Positions 25,842 through 34,150 of a DNA stretch of 64,000 bases are shown here, one piece after another (within the stretch, counting starts at the first letter, position 1; each line of letters opens with the position of its first letter). Under the pieces are notes generated by a model. The model was given only the letters and a program-made list of their open reading frames with translations, made no database searches and was not told the origin of the DNA. Origin of the DNA: Streptomyces echinoruber (GTDB lineage Bacteria; Actinomycetota; Actinomycetes; Streptomycetales; Streptomycetaceae); assembly GCF_014651135.1 (NCBI RefSeq), contig NZ_BMWH01000001.1, positions 433,194-497,193 on the forward strand, read 5' to 3'. Both the position numbers and the translations under genes were made by a program.

Positions 25842-25881
25842 CCGGGGCTCCGCCCCGGACCCCGGCGGGGGCTCCGCCCCC
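25842..25881. repeat. two GGGGCTCCGCCCC hairpins
   Basis: CCGGGGC-TCC-GCCCCGG at 25842-25858 and GGGGGC-TCC-GCCCCC at 25867-25881. This palindromic unit is frequent in Streptomyces intergenic DNA. Lies between the glkA terminator and the EEP gene. Confidence 0.75.
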
Positions 25882-25891
25882 TGCCCCCGTC

Positions 25892-25939
25892 CGACGAAAA
25901 CGCCCGCCCCCGGTACCGGGAAGGGCGGGCGTCTCGTCG
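25892..25939 (-). terminator. glkA terminator
   Basis: Stem CGCCCGCCC / GGGCGGGCG (25901-25909 with 25923-25931) with flanking CGACGA / TCGTCG; on the minus strand the first stem is followed by GTTTTCG. Twelve bases past the glkA stop. Confidence 0.85.
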
Positions 25940-25951
25940 GGTGGGCCGGAG

Positions 25952-26905
25952 TCACATGATCGGGTCCGGTTCGCGGGCCAGGTCGGCGGCGCCGACGAGG
26001 CCGGCCTTGTTGCCGAGCCGGGCGGCGATGACGTCGGCGACGGGGCGCCAGTTGCCGCCCACGAGCCAGCGCTTGTAGGACTTGCGGATGGGTCCCAGGA
26101 CCAGCTCGCCCTCGTCGGAGAGGCCGCCGCCGACGATGAAGGCGGACGGGTCGAAGAGGGAGGCGAGGTCGGCGAGGCCGGCGCCGACCCAGCGGGCGAG
26201 CTCGCGGTAGGAGTCCACCGCCACCGGGTCGCCCTGGCGGGCGGCCATGGAGATGTGCTTGCCCTCGATGCCGTCGGGGGTGCCGTCGCCCAGCGACAGC
26301 AGCAGCTCCGCGTTCTCGGGGGTGGCGTTGGCGCGCTGGCGGGCGTAGCGGACCAGCGCCCGGCCCGAGGCGTACTGCTCCCAGCAGCCCTGCGACCCGC
26401 AGCCGCACAGCAGGCCGTCCGGGACCATGCGGATGTGGCCGAACTCGGCGGCCACGCCGAAGTGCCCGCGGCGCAGCTTGTTGCCGATGATGATGCCGCC
26501 GCCGAGGCCGGTGCCGAGCGTGATGCAGATGACGTTGCGATGGCCGCGGCCCGCGCCGAACTTGTACTCGCCCCAGGCCGCGGCGTTCGCGTCGTTCTCC
26601 ACGACGACCGGAAGGCCGACGCGCGCCTCGACCTTCTCCTTCAGCGGCTCCTGGCGCCAGTCGATGTTGGGCGCGAAGTAGACCATGGAGCGCTGGCGGT
26701 TGACGTAGCCGGCGGCACCGATGCCCACGCCGACGATCTCGTGTCCTGCCCGCGCGCCCTCCACGGCCGAGGCGATGGCGTCCACGATGGCCTCGGGCGT
26801 GGTGGGGGTCGGCACCTTGAAGGTCGAGAGGATGGTGCCTTCCTCGTCGACCACGCCGGCCGCGATCTTCGTGCCGCCGATGTCGACGCCGATGGTGAGT
26901 CCCAT
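25952..26905 (-). CDS. glkA: ROK-family glucokinase
   Basis: A 317-residue ATP glucokinase. GVDIGGTKIAAGVVD binds phosphate, VENDANAAAWGE holds the catalytic Asp, GTGLGGGIIIG and the zinc motif CGCGSQGCWEQYASG (HX9CXCX4C type with HIRMVPDGLLCGC) are all present. In Streptomyces GlkA also mediates glucose repression of catabolic genes, beyond its enzyme role. ATG at 26905; ends before a good terminator, so it is a separate transcription unit end. Confidence 0.95.
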   Translation of the reverse strand: MGLTIGVDIGGTKIAAGVVDEEGTILSTFKVPTPTTPEAIVDAIASAVEGARAGHEIVGVGIGAAGYVNRQRSMVYFAPNIDWRQEPLKEKVEARVGLPVVVENDANAAAWGEYKFGAGRGHRNVICITLGTGLGGGIIIGNKLRRGHFGVAAEFGHIRMVPDGLLCGCGSQGCWEQYASGRALVRYARQRANATPENAELLLSLGDGTPDGIEGKHISMAARQGDPVAVDSYRELARWVGAGLADLASLFDPSAFIVGGGLSDEGELVLGPIRKSYKRWLVGGNWRPVADVIAARLGNKAGLVGAADLAREPDPIM

Positions 26906-27048
26906 GAATCCCTCAGTTTCGGTCGAGCCCCGCTACGGCCAACCGTACCCGAGGCCCCGCCGTCGGTTTTCCGGCGTCCGGACCGTGGGCAGCGCGGCGG
27001 CACGCCCGGCGGCCCGCGGCGGCGCGCCCGGCGGCGCCCGGTCCGGGC

Positions 27049-27624
27049 TCAGTCCAGGTCGATGCGCTGCCCGGGGCCCTCGCCCTCGCCGCGCCGGCCG
27101 GAGCCGTCGGGGCCGTCGGAATCGCGCCAGGCCTCGTTCCAGTCGCCGGCGGCCCGGGCGGTCCAGCGGCGTTCCTGGGCCTGGACGGCGGAGCGGTAGG
27201 CGGCGAGGAGTTCGGTGCCCGCGGCGGCGAGGTGGTCGAAGACGTCCGGGTGGCGTTCGATGACGGGTTCGACGGCCGCCTTGGCCTGCTGCACCACCTG
27301 CCGCACCACCTGCTGGGCGGCCGGGCCGGCGACCGCGCCGAGCAGTGGCGACTGCAGTGAGGACAGCTTGTCCGCGACGGTGTCGACGAGCCTGCGCAGT
27401 TCCTCGGCGGCCGAGCCGGGCGGCGGGCCGTGCTGCGCGCGGCGCCGGGCCTTCTCCGCCTCCAGGTCCTCGGCGCAGGCGGTGGCCCAGGCGTCGGGGT
27501 CGCCCGCCGCGCGGGCCGTGTCGGCCGCACCCTGCCCGGCCTGCCCGGCCTGCCCGGCCTGCCCTGTCTGCCCGGTCTGCCCGTTCTGCTCGGTGGCGTC
27601 GGACGGGGGGAGCTCTTCGCTCAT
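27049..27624 (-). CDS. DUF5304-type protein
   Basis: A 191-residue soluble actinobacterial protein of unknown function. N-terminus is a Gly-Gln repeat (NGQTGQTGQAGQAGQAGQG, residues 14-32). The core is helical and amphipathic (AAEELRRLVDTVADKLSSL, VVRQVVQQAKAAVEPVIERH), then an acidic tail. ATG at 27624 has AGGAG upstream. It is followed downstream on the same strand by glkA. The family name is from memory. Confidence 0.7.
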   Translation of the reverse strand: MSEELPPSDATEQNGQTGQTGQAGQAGQAGQGAADTARAAGDPDAWATACAEDLEAEKARRRAQHGPPPGSAAEELRRLVDTVADKLSSLQSPLLGAVAGPAAQQVVRQVVQQAKAAVEPVIERHPDVFDHLAAAGTELLAAYRSAVQAQERRWTARAAGDWNEAWRDSDGPDGSGRRGEGEGPGQRIDLD

Positions 27625-27681
27625 GGCGGACTCCTGACTACGTTTCGTCCTTACGACGTTACCCGAACGGGCGTACCCGGT

Positions 27682-28851
27682 TCATGTCGCGCGGGGCCAC
27701 AGCCGCGGGTCCGGCGTGAACCGGATCCGCAGCTCGCCGTCGCGCAGCGCGGCCCCGTCCACGGTGCACCGGCGCAGCGCGGACGGCAGCAGCACGATGC
27801 GCCGGTACGGGCCGGCGGTGACGACGAGTTCGTCGCCGCGCCGCACGAGGTCGAGCTCGTCGCGTATGGCGCCGGGCAGCGGGATGTGCCACACCAGCAC
27901 CCCGTCCTCGTCGATCCGGTCGGCGACGGGCCACTCGACCGGGGCGGGCGCGATGTTGACGCCGGGCACGGCGAGCTCGGCCAGGTCGTCGGTGCCGCGC
28001 GGGTCGCGGCCGAGGTGGGGGACCGGGTGGACGTCGTACGACTCCTGCCACTCCTCCAGCGCCTTGCGCTGCTGGGCGATCAGGCCGGCCGCCCAGACGT
28101 CCCCGGCGGACTCCGGCAGGACCCGGTTGGCCAGCACCGACTCCACGGGCAGCCCGCGCAGGGCCAGGCCGAGGGCCGCCTCGCGGACGGCGTCGGCGCC
28201 CGCCGGGCCGGGCTCGGCCACCAGCCGTACGGCGGTGCCGCGGTCGGCGACGACGGCCTGCGCCGCGGCCAGCTCCACGTCCCAGCGGGCCGCCGTCTCG
28301 TACAGCCACTCGGCGGGCATGGGCACGCCCGCCAGGCGGCCCAGGACGGGGCGCAGGGCGCGGGCGGCCCGGCGTTCGGGCGGCAGCAGGCGGCGCAGGT
28401 AGCGGCGGAGTTCCTCGGGCAGGGCCAGCAGGGCCAGGGCGGGCGCGAGCGGCGGCAGGTCGACGACGAGCAGCTCGAACGACTCCGACAGGGCCGCGTC
28501 GCGCAGGGCGCGCAGCAGTGCCAGTTCCCCGGCGCCGGGCAGCGGGGTGACCTCCTCGGCGTCCAGGCGGGCCGCGCCGAGGAGGTCGAGGACGCCCGCG
28601 GCGCGGTCCTGGAGGGCGGTGAGGTCCTCGCGCAGGGCCGCGTCCGGGTCCGGGCGCCAGGCGGTGAGGTGGGGGGCGGGCCGCGTCGGGGCGGGGCCGG
28701 TGGGCGCGCCCAGGGCCGCGCCCAGGGTGTCGCTGCGGTCGGCGCTCAGGACGAGGGTGTCCGTCCCGTGGTGCGCTGCCGCGAGGGCGGTGGCCGCGGC
28801 GACGGTGGTGCGGCCGGAGCCGCCCGGGCCGGTGATCAAGAGGGTGCGCAT
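27682..28851 (-). CDS. ArsA-like P-loop ATPase
   Basis: About 389 residues of the ArsA/GET3/MinD ATPase class. P-loop LLITGPGGSGRTTVAAATAL begins at the second residue (deviant Walker A with RTT instead of KTT), then LVLSADRSDTLG and VVDLPPLAPAL as Walker B-like. A C-terminal all-beta domain (IPLPGAIRDELDLVRRGDEL, RRIVLLPSALRRC) resembles the ArsA C-terminal HSP20-like fold. Matches the position of mycobacterial Rv2184c. Client unknown; no arsenic genes nearby. Start ATG 28851 lacks a strong ribosome binding site; GTG 28893 is an alternative. Confidence 0.83.
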   Translation of the reverse strand: MRTLLITGPGGSGRTTVAAATALAAAHHGTDTLVLSADRSDTLGAALGAPTGPAPTRPAPHLTAWRPDPDAALREDLTALQDRAAGVLDLLGAARLDAEEVTPLPGAGELALLRALRDAALSESFELLVVDLPPLAPALALLALPEELRRYLRRLLPPERRAARALRPVLGRLAGVPMPAEWLYETAARWDVELAAAQAVVADRGTAVRLVAEPGPAGADAVREAALGLALRGLPVESVLANRVLPESAGDVWAAGLIAQQRKALEEWQESYDVHPVPHLGRDPRGTDDLAELAVPGVNIAPAPVEWPVADRIDEDGVLVWHIPLPGAIRDELDLVRRGDELVVTAGPYRRIVLLPSALRRCTVDGAALRDGELRIRFTPDPRLWPRAT

Positions 28852-29010
28852 AGGGGGGAACCGTAACGGATTCCCGGGTTCGGTCCGTGACACGCGTGTC
28901 CGGTGTTGTCCCGCGGTTCGCGTCCACCGGTCCTTGCTCCGGCCCTTGCGGGTCCCTGCTCCGGCCCTTGCTCCGGTCCCTGCTTCTGCCCCTGCCGGCC
29001 CTGCAGGTCC

Positions 29011-29454
29011 TTACCGGTCCTTGGACTCGACCCTCTTCTTCAGCCCCGCCAGCGCCCGGTCGATGATGACCTTCTCCGCCTTGCGCTTGATCATCCCCAG
29101 CATGGGGATCTTGACGTCGACGGTGAGCCGGTAGGTGACCTCGGTGCGGTGGTCGGCCAGCGGTTTGAGCAGGTAGGTGCCGTCCAGGGAGCGGAGCATC
29201 TGGGACTTGACGAGGGTCCAGGAGACCTCGTGGTCGCCGGTCCAGGTGTAGGCGAGGGTCTGGTCGTCCTTGATGGCGCCGGCGTCCATGACGAGGCGGA
29301 CCTGCTCGGCGCGGCCCCGGTCGTCCGTCTTCAGGATCTCCGCCTCCTTCACCTCACCGGTCCACTCGGGGTAGCGGGCGAAGTCGGCGATCACCTCCAT
29401 GACGTCGGCCGGTGCCGCCTCGATCGTGATGCTCGAGCTGGTGTGTTCCGCCAT
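29011..29454 (-). CDS. SRPBCC (polyketide cyclase/START-like) protein
   Basis: A 147-residue lipid/ligand-binding fold. SSITIEAAPADVMEVIADFARYPEW is the typical N-terminal strand-helix, DGTYLLKPLADHRTEVTYRL and a long C-terminal helix (KRKAEKVIIDRALAGLKKRV) complete the family pattern. ATG 29454 with GGAGGAG. Equivalent of mycobacterial Rv2185c and usually next to the ArsA-like ATPase; the pair may act together on a membrane lipid, which is inference. Confidence 0.85.
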   Translation of the reverse strand: MAEHTSSSITIEAAPADVMEVIADFARYPEWTGEVKEAEILKTDDRGRAEQVRLVMDAGAIKDDQTLAYTWTGDHEVSWTLVKSQMLRSLDGTYLLKPLADHRTEVTYRLTVDVKIPMLGMIKRKAEKVIIDRALAGLKKRVESKDR

Positions 29455-29665
29455 CGCAGTGGCTCCTCCAGATGCGGGCCGGAAGGGAATCGTCGTACCG
29501 CGCGTGTGTGCGCAGCGTGAAGGCTACCGCGCACGCGACGGGCAGAGCTCACCCCACCTGCGCACATCGGCCGGGAAGCACCTTCGGCGCCCGGCTCCCG
29601 GCACCCCGGGTCACCGCTGTCGCCGCCCCGGGTCCACGGCCGTCACCGCCCCGGGCCCAGGGTCG

Positions 29666-30580
29666 TCACCACTCCAGGACCCACGGTCTGCCCGTCCCCG
29701 CGAAGTGCCCGACGTTGACGCACTCGGTCGCGCCGATCCGCATGCGTCGCACCAGGGGCTGGTGGACGTGGCCGAAGAGGGCGTAGCGGGGGCGGGTGCG
29801 GCGGATGGCCTCCAGCAGCGCCCGGCTGCCCCGCTCGAAGCGGCGCGCCGCCGTGTCGTAGACCAGTTCGGGGACCTCCGGCGGGATGTGCGCGCACAGC
29901 ACGTCGACCTCGCCGACCGCCTCGATCTTCGCTGCGTACTCCTCGTCGTCGATCTCGTAAGGGATGGGGGTCCCCCCTGCTCGAACGGAGCTGAGAGCTT
30001 GGGTGGGGGTCCCCCCTGCTCGAACGGAGCTGAGAGCTTGGGTGGGGGTCCCCCCTGCTCGAACGGAGCTGAGAGCTTGGGGGAGCATCGGTGTCCGCAG
30101 GCCGCCGCCGACGAAGCCGAAGGTCCAGCCGCCGATCTCGACGCGCTCGCCGTCGAGGACGGTGGTGCCCTCGCGGGCGTACTCCCGCCACAGCGGCGGC
30201 ATGTCGACGTTGCCGTAGGTGGCGTACGTCGGGGTGGGGAAGGCGGCGAACAGCTCGGCGTACTGCTTGCGCACGGCCCGCTCCAGGACGGCGGCCCGGT
30301 CCTCCTCGACGCCGGCCCACAGACGGGCGCCGAAGGCGCGGGCCTCCTCGAAGCGGCGGGCGGTGCGCAGGGCGACGATGCGGTCGGCGTTCTCCTTGCC
30401 GAACAGGTCGGGGAAGATGCCGCGGGAGTGGTCGGCGTAGTCGAGGAAGAGGATCAGGTCGCCGAGGCAGATCAGGGCGTCGGCGCCGTCACCGGCGCGG
30501 GCGAGGCCGCGGACGTTGCCGTGGACGTCGCTGACGACGTGGACCCGGGCGGTGCGGTTGCCGACGCGTGGTGATGCCAT
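29666..30580 (-). CDS. metallophosphoesterase with in-frame dispersed repeat
   Basis: About 304 residues of the calcineurin-like phosphoesterase fold. VHVVSDVHGNVRGL (D-x-H), ICLGDLILFLDY (G-D), TYGNVDMPP (G-N-x-D/E), LCAHIPPE and ALFGHVHQPLVRR (G-H-x-H) supply the metal ligands. Between the GN and GH motifs sits an insertion of three PQALSSVRAGGT-like repeats (about residues 166-205) encoded by a dispersed intergenic-type element. ATG 30580 is used; a TTG three codons upstream is also possible. Substrate unknown. Confidence 0.85.
   Translation of the reverse strand: MASPRVGNRTARVHVVSDVHGNVRGLARAGDGADALICLGDLILFLDYADHSRGIFPDLFGKENADRIVALRTARRFEEARAFGARLWAGVEEDRAAVLERAVRKQYAELFAAFPTPTYATYGNVDMPPLWREYAREGTTVLDGERVEIGGWTFGFVGGGLRTPMLPQALSSVRAGGTPTQALSSVRAGGTPTQALSSVRAGGTPIPYEIDDEEYAAKIEAVGEVDVLCAHIPPEVPELVYDTAARRFERGSRALLEAIRRTRPRYALFGHVHQPLVRRMRIGATECVNVGHFAGTGRPWVLEW
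29966..30082. repeat. 39-bp dispersed palindromic element, three in-frame copies
   Basis: Units start at 29966, 30005 and 30044. Each has GGGGGTCCCCCCTGCTCGAA then CGGAGCTGAGAGCTTGGGT; the last copy ends in GGGG. Complementary ends (GGGGGTCCCCC and AGCT segments) make it hairpin-prone. A shorter relative lies at about 45863-45895. Because 39 is divisible by three, the host gene stays open. Confidence 0.9.
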
Positions 30581-30806
30581 GACGATCAAGCGTAGGAGCA
30601 GCGCGGCCCCGGTGAACAGTCCCGGCCGGGACCGCGGTTACTGGCCAGTTGGAAAAAGGGTGGACTACTGTGCGCGAAGGAACGTCCACCGGACCACCAC
30701 CGTGGCACCCACGGAGCACCCCCCTGTGTGACGCGTCGAACATCTCACCGGAACCCCCTGTCGAAGAGGCCGTACCGGCGGGTAACGTCCGGGCAGTCCG
30801 GTAGTG

Positions 30807-30825
30807 CTGTGGTTTTCAACCACAG
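30807..30825. promoter_or_regulatory. 19-bp palindrome upstream of fadD
   Basis: Perfect inverted repeat CTGTGGTT-TTC-AACCACAG, 81 bp before the fadD start. Size and symmetry suit a dimeric TetR- or GntR-type repressor. It is followed by a tandem ACCACCGAGG. The wider region 30590-30906 has no gene; divergent promoters for the phosphoesterase and fadD should lie there. Confidence 0.6.
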
Positions 30826-30906
30826 GGAACCACCGAGGACCACCGAGGACCGCACCGTCGCATCACACAACGTCGTGGCGCCGGCGCCCTACGAGGAGCA
30901 GCAGTC

Positions 30907-32703
30907 TTGCGCGAGTTCAGCCTTCCGGCTTTGTACGAGGTCCCTGCGGACGGCAATCTGACCGACATCGTCCGCAGAAACGCCGCGCAGCACCCGGATG
31001 TCGCCGTCATCGCCCGCAAGGTGGACGGGGTCTGGCAGGACGTGACGGCCGCCGCGTTCCTCGCCGAGGTGCGGTCCGCGGCGAAGGGTCTGATCGCCGC
31101 CGGGATCCAGCCGGGCGACCGGGTGGGTCTGATGTCGCGCACCCGCTACGAGTGGACGCTGCTGGACTTCGCGATCTGGAGCGCGGGCGCGGTGACCGTG
31201 CCGGTGTACGAGACCAGCTCGCCGGAGCAGGTGCAGTGGATCCTCAGCGACTCGGGCGCGACCGCCTGCGTCGTGGAGCTGCCCGGCCACGCGGCCGCCG
31301 TGGAGTCGGTGCGCGAGCGGCTGCCGGCGCTGAAGCACGTGTGGCAGATCGAGGCCGGCGCGGTGGAGGAACTGGGCCGCCTCGGGCAGGACGTGACCGA
31401 CGAGACGGTCGAGGAGCGCAGCTCGCTGGCCCGGGCGGACGACCCGGCCACCATCGTCTACACCTCCGGCACGACCGGCCGGCCCAAGGGCTGCGTGCTC
31501 ACCCACCGCAGCTTCTTCGCCGAGTGCGGCAACGTCGTGGAGCGGCTGCGCCCCCTGTTCCGCACCGGCGAGTGCTCGGTGCTGCTCTTCCTGCCGCTCG
31601 CGCACGTCTTCGGCCGGCTGGTGCAGATCGCCCCGATGATGGCGCCGATCAAGTTGGGCTGCGTCCCGGACATCAAGAACCTCACCGACGAACTGGCCGC
31701 GTTCCGGCCGACGCTGATCCTCGGCGTGCCGCGCGTCTTCGAGAAGGTGTACAACTCGGCGCGCGCCAAGGCGCAGGCCGACGGCAAGGGGAAGATCTTC
31801 GACCGGGCGGCGGACACCGCGATCGCCTACAGCAAGGCGCTGGACACCCCCTCGGGCCCGTCCTTCGGCCTGCGGCTGCGGCACCGGGTCTTCGACCGGC
31901 TGGTCTACGGCAAGCTGCGCGCGGTCCTGGGCGGGCGCGGCGAGTACGCGATCTCCGGCGGCGCCCCGCTGGGCGAGCGGCTCGGGCACTTCTTCCGCGG
32001 CATCGGCTTCACGGTGCTGGAGGGCTACGGCCTGACCGAGTCGTGCGCGGCGACCGCGTTCAACCCGTGGGACCGGCAGAAGATCGGCACGGTGGGCCAG
32101 CCGCTGCCGGGCTCGGTGGTGCGGATCGCGGACGACGGGGAGGTGCTGCTGCACGGCGAGCACCTGTTCAAGGAGTACTGGAACAACCCGGCCGCGACCG
32201 CGGAGGCGCTGGCCGACGGCTGGTTCCACACCGGTGACATCGGCACCCTCGACGAGGACGGCTACCTGCGGATCACCGGCCGGAAGAAGGAGATCATCGT
32301 CACCGCGGGCGGCAAGAACGTCGCCCCGGCGGTGATCGAGGACCGCATCCGGGCGCACCCGCTGGTCGCGGAGTGCATGGTGGTCGGCGACGGGCGGCCG
32401 TTCGTGGGCGCGCTGATCACGCTGGACGAGGAGTTCCTGGGCCGCTGGGCCGCCGAGCACGGCAAGCCGGCCGGCTCCACCGCGGCGTCGCTGCGCGAGG
32501 ACCCGGACCTGCTCGCGGCCGTCCAGGCGGCGGTCGACGACGGCAACGCCGCGGTGTCGAAGGCGGAGTCGGTGCGGAAGTTCCGCATCCTGCCCAGCCA
32601 GTTCACGGAGGAGTCGGGCCACCTGACGCCGTCGCTGAAGCTGAAGCGGAACGTGGTGGCGAAGGACTTCGCGGACGAGATCGAGGCGATCTACGCCAAG
32701 TAG
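30907..32703 (+). CDS. fadD: long-chain fatty acid-CoA ligase
   Basis: A 598-residue adenylate-forming enzyme activating long-chain fatty acids; FadD15-like. Motifs: IVYTSGTTGRPKGCVLTH (P-loop), LPLAHVFGR, YAISGGAPLG, EGYGLTES (substrate region), DGWFHTGDIGTLDEDGYLRI and GRKKEIIVTAGGKNV, and the late Lys in SLKLKRNVV. TTG start at 30907 with GAGGAG upstream; the first residues REFSLPALYEV fit family N-termini. Peripheral membrane enzyme. Palindrome upstream suggests regulation. Confidence 0.93.
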   Translation: MREFSLPALYEVPADGNLTDIVRRNAAQHPDVAVIARKVDGVWQDVTAAAFLAEVRSAAKGLIAAGIQPGDRVGLMSRTRYEWTLLDFAIWSAGAVTVPVYETSSPEQVQWILSDSGATACVVELPGHAAAVESVRERLPALKHVWQIEAGAVEELGRLGQDVTDETVEERSSLARADDPATIVYTSGTTGRPKGCVLTHRSFFAECGNVVERLRPLFRTGECSVLLFLPLAHVFGRLVQIAPMMAPIKLGCVPDIKNLTDELAAFRPTLILGVPRVFEKVYNSARAKAQADGKGKIFDRAADTAIAYSKALDTPSGPSFGLRLRHRVFDRLVYGKLRAVLGGRGEYAISGGAPLGERLGHFFRGIGFTVLEGYGLTESCAATAFNPWDRQKIGTVGQPLPGSVVRIADDGEVLLHGEHLFKEYWNNPAATAEALADGWFHTGDIGTLDEDGYLRITGRKKEIIVTAGGKNVAPAVIEDRIRAHPLVAECMVVGDGRPFVGALITLDEEFLGRWAAEHGKPAGSTAASLREDPDLLAAVQAAVDDGNAAVSKAESVRKFRILPSQFTEESGHLTPSLKLKRNVVAKDFADEIEAIYAK

Positions 32704-32917
32704 ATCCGGCGCCTGGCGCGGGGTCCGTGTCCCGGCGCGGGGCTCGTGTCCCGGCGCGGGGCCCGGCACTCCGGCCCTGGCCCGGTCCTGGCCCGGCCCT
32801 GGCCCGGTCCTGCGCTCCCGGTCCTGCGCTCCCGGTCCTGCGCCCCGCCCGGCCCTGCGCCCGGTCCCGCGCGCCCCACCCGGCCGACACGGGGTCCGAC
32901 GCTGCGTCAGAGCGCGG

Positions 32918-34060
32918 TCACAGCAGCGTCCTCAGCCGCTCCGCCAGCAGGTCCCACCGCCACTTCTCCTCCACCCAGGCCCGGCCCCGCTCCCCCATGC
33001 GGCGGCGCAGCTCGGGGTCCCGCAGGAGGGTCAGCACACGGTCGGCGGTCTCCTCGACGGACCCGCCGCGCACCACCCAGCCGGTCTCACCGTCGAGGAC
33101 CGCGTCGGGGGCGCCGCCGGAGTCGCCGGCGACGACGGGCAGGCCGGTGGCGGAGGCCTCCAGGTAGACGATGCCGAGGCCCTCGACGTCGAGGCCGCCG
33201 CGCCGGGTGCGGCACGGCATGGCGAAGACGTCGCCGGCGCCGTAGTGGGCGGGCAGTTCCGACCAGGGCACCGCGCCGGTGAAGCGCACCGCGTCCGCGA
33301 CCCCCGTCTCGCGGGCCAGGCGGCGCAGGTCCTTCTCGTAGGGGCCGCCGCCGACCAGCAGCAGCACCGTGTCCGGCTCGGCGGCGAGGATGCGGGGCAG
33401 GGCCCGGATCAGTGTGTCCTGCCCCTTGCGCGGCACCAGCCGGGAGACGCAGACCACGACGGGCCGGTCGGTGAGTCCCAGCCGTTCGCGCACCGCCTCG
33501 CCGCCGGAGCCGGGGTGGAAGACCTTCTCGTCCACGCCGGGCGGCAGCTGCACCATGCGGGAGGCCGCCTCGGGGGTGAGCGCGGCGGCGATCCGCGTGC
33601 GGGTGTACTCGCCGAGGTAGGTGATCGTGTCGGTGCCCTCTCCGATCCGGCGCAGCAGCCGCCGGGCGGCGGGCAGTTGCGCCCACCCGGCCTCGTGGCC
33701 GTGGGTGGTGGCCACCAGCCGCGTCGCGCCCGCCCGGCGCAGCGCGGGCGCCATCAGCCCGAGCGGGGCCGCCGCCCCGAACCACACCGCCGTGCACCCG
33801 TGCTCGCGCAGCAGCTCCACCGCCCGCCGGGTGACGCGCGGCGTCGGCAGCAGCATCGTGGTGCGGTCCCGTACGACCGTGAAGGGCTGCTCTGCGTCGA
33901 AGGCGGCGGTCGCCGCGACGCCCTCGCGGGTGCGTTTCCAGGTGGAGGCGTAGACGACGAGCCGCCCGGGGTCCAGGCGCAGCGCCATGTTGTGCAGGAA
34001 CGCCTGGATGCCGCCCGGGCGGGGCGGGAAGTCGTTGGTCACGATCAGCGTCTTGTGCAT
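32918..34060 (-). CDS. pimB: GT4 mannosyltransferase, PimB-like
   Basis: A 380-residue GT-B glycosyltransferase. The start TLIVTNDFPPRPGGIQAFLH is characteristic of PimB (phosphatidyl-myo-inositol monomannoside mannosyltransferase), followed by HGHEAGWAQLP, VCVSRLVPRKGQDTLI, VGGGPYEKDLRRLA and EGLGIVYLEASATGLPVVAG with the donor-binding E-x7-E. ATG 34060. It sits back to back with a polyprenol-phosphate mannosyltransferase-like gene, as in the mycobacterial PIM/lipomannan region. Streptomyces do contain phosphatidylinositol mannosides, but this acceptor is inferred. Confidence 0.87.
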   Translation of the reverse strand: MHKTLIVTNDFPPRPGGIQAFLHNMALRLDPGRLVVYASTWKRTREGVAATAAFDAEQPFTVVRDRTTMLLPTPRVTRRAVELLREHGCTAVWFGAAAPLGLMAPALRRAGATRLVATTHGHEAGWAQLPAARRLLRRIGEGTDTITYLGEYTRTRIAAALTPEAASRMVQLPPGVDEKVFHPGSGGEAVRERLGLTDRPVVVCVSRLVPRKGQDTLIRALPRILAAEPDTVLLLVGGGPYEKDLRRLARETGVADAVRFTGAVPWSELPAHYGAGDVFAMPCRTRRGGLDVEGLGIVYLEASATGLPVVAGDSGGAPDAVLDGETGWVVRGGSVEETADRVLTLLRDPELRRRMGERGRAWVEEKWRWDLLAERLRTLL

Positions 34061-34150
34061 CGCCGCCGACCCTACCGAACAGGACCTGCACGCTTTCTTC
34101 CCCATACGCGCCACGGCACCGCTGGCCCGTGCCCGGCCCGGCGGGGGACG

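Noticed and set aside
25842..25881. GGGGCTCCGCCCC hairpins as a terminator for the EEP gene
   Set aside because: They lie upstream of that gene's start; the unit is a common dispersed Streptomyces palindrome and the glkA terminator is separate.
27682..28851. Arsenite pump ATPase
   Set aside because: No arsenic resistance genes nearby and the P-loop is deviant; only the fold class is supported.
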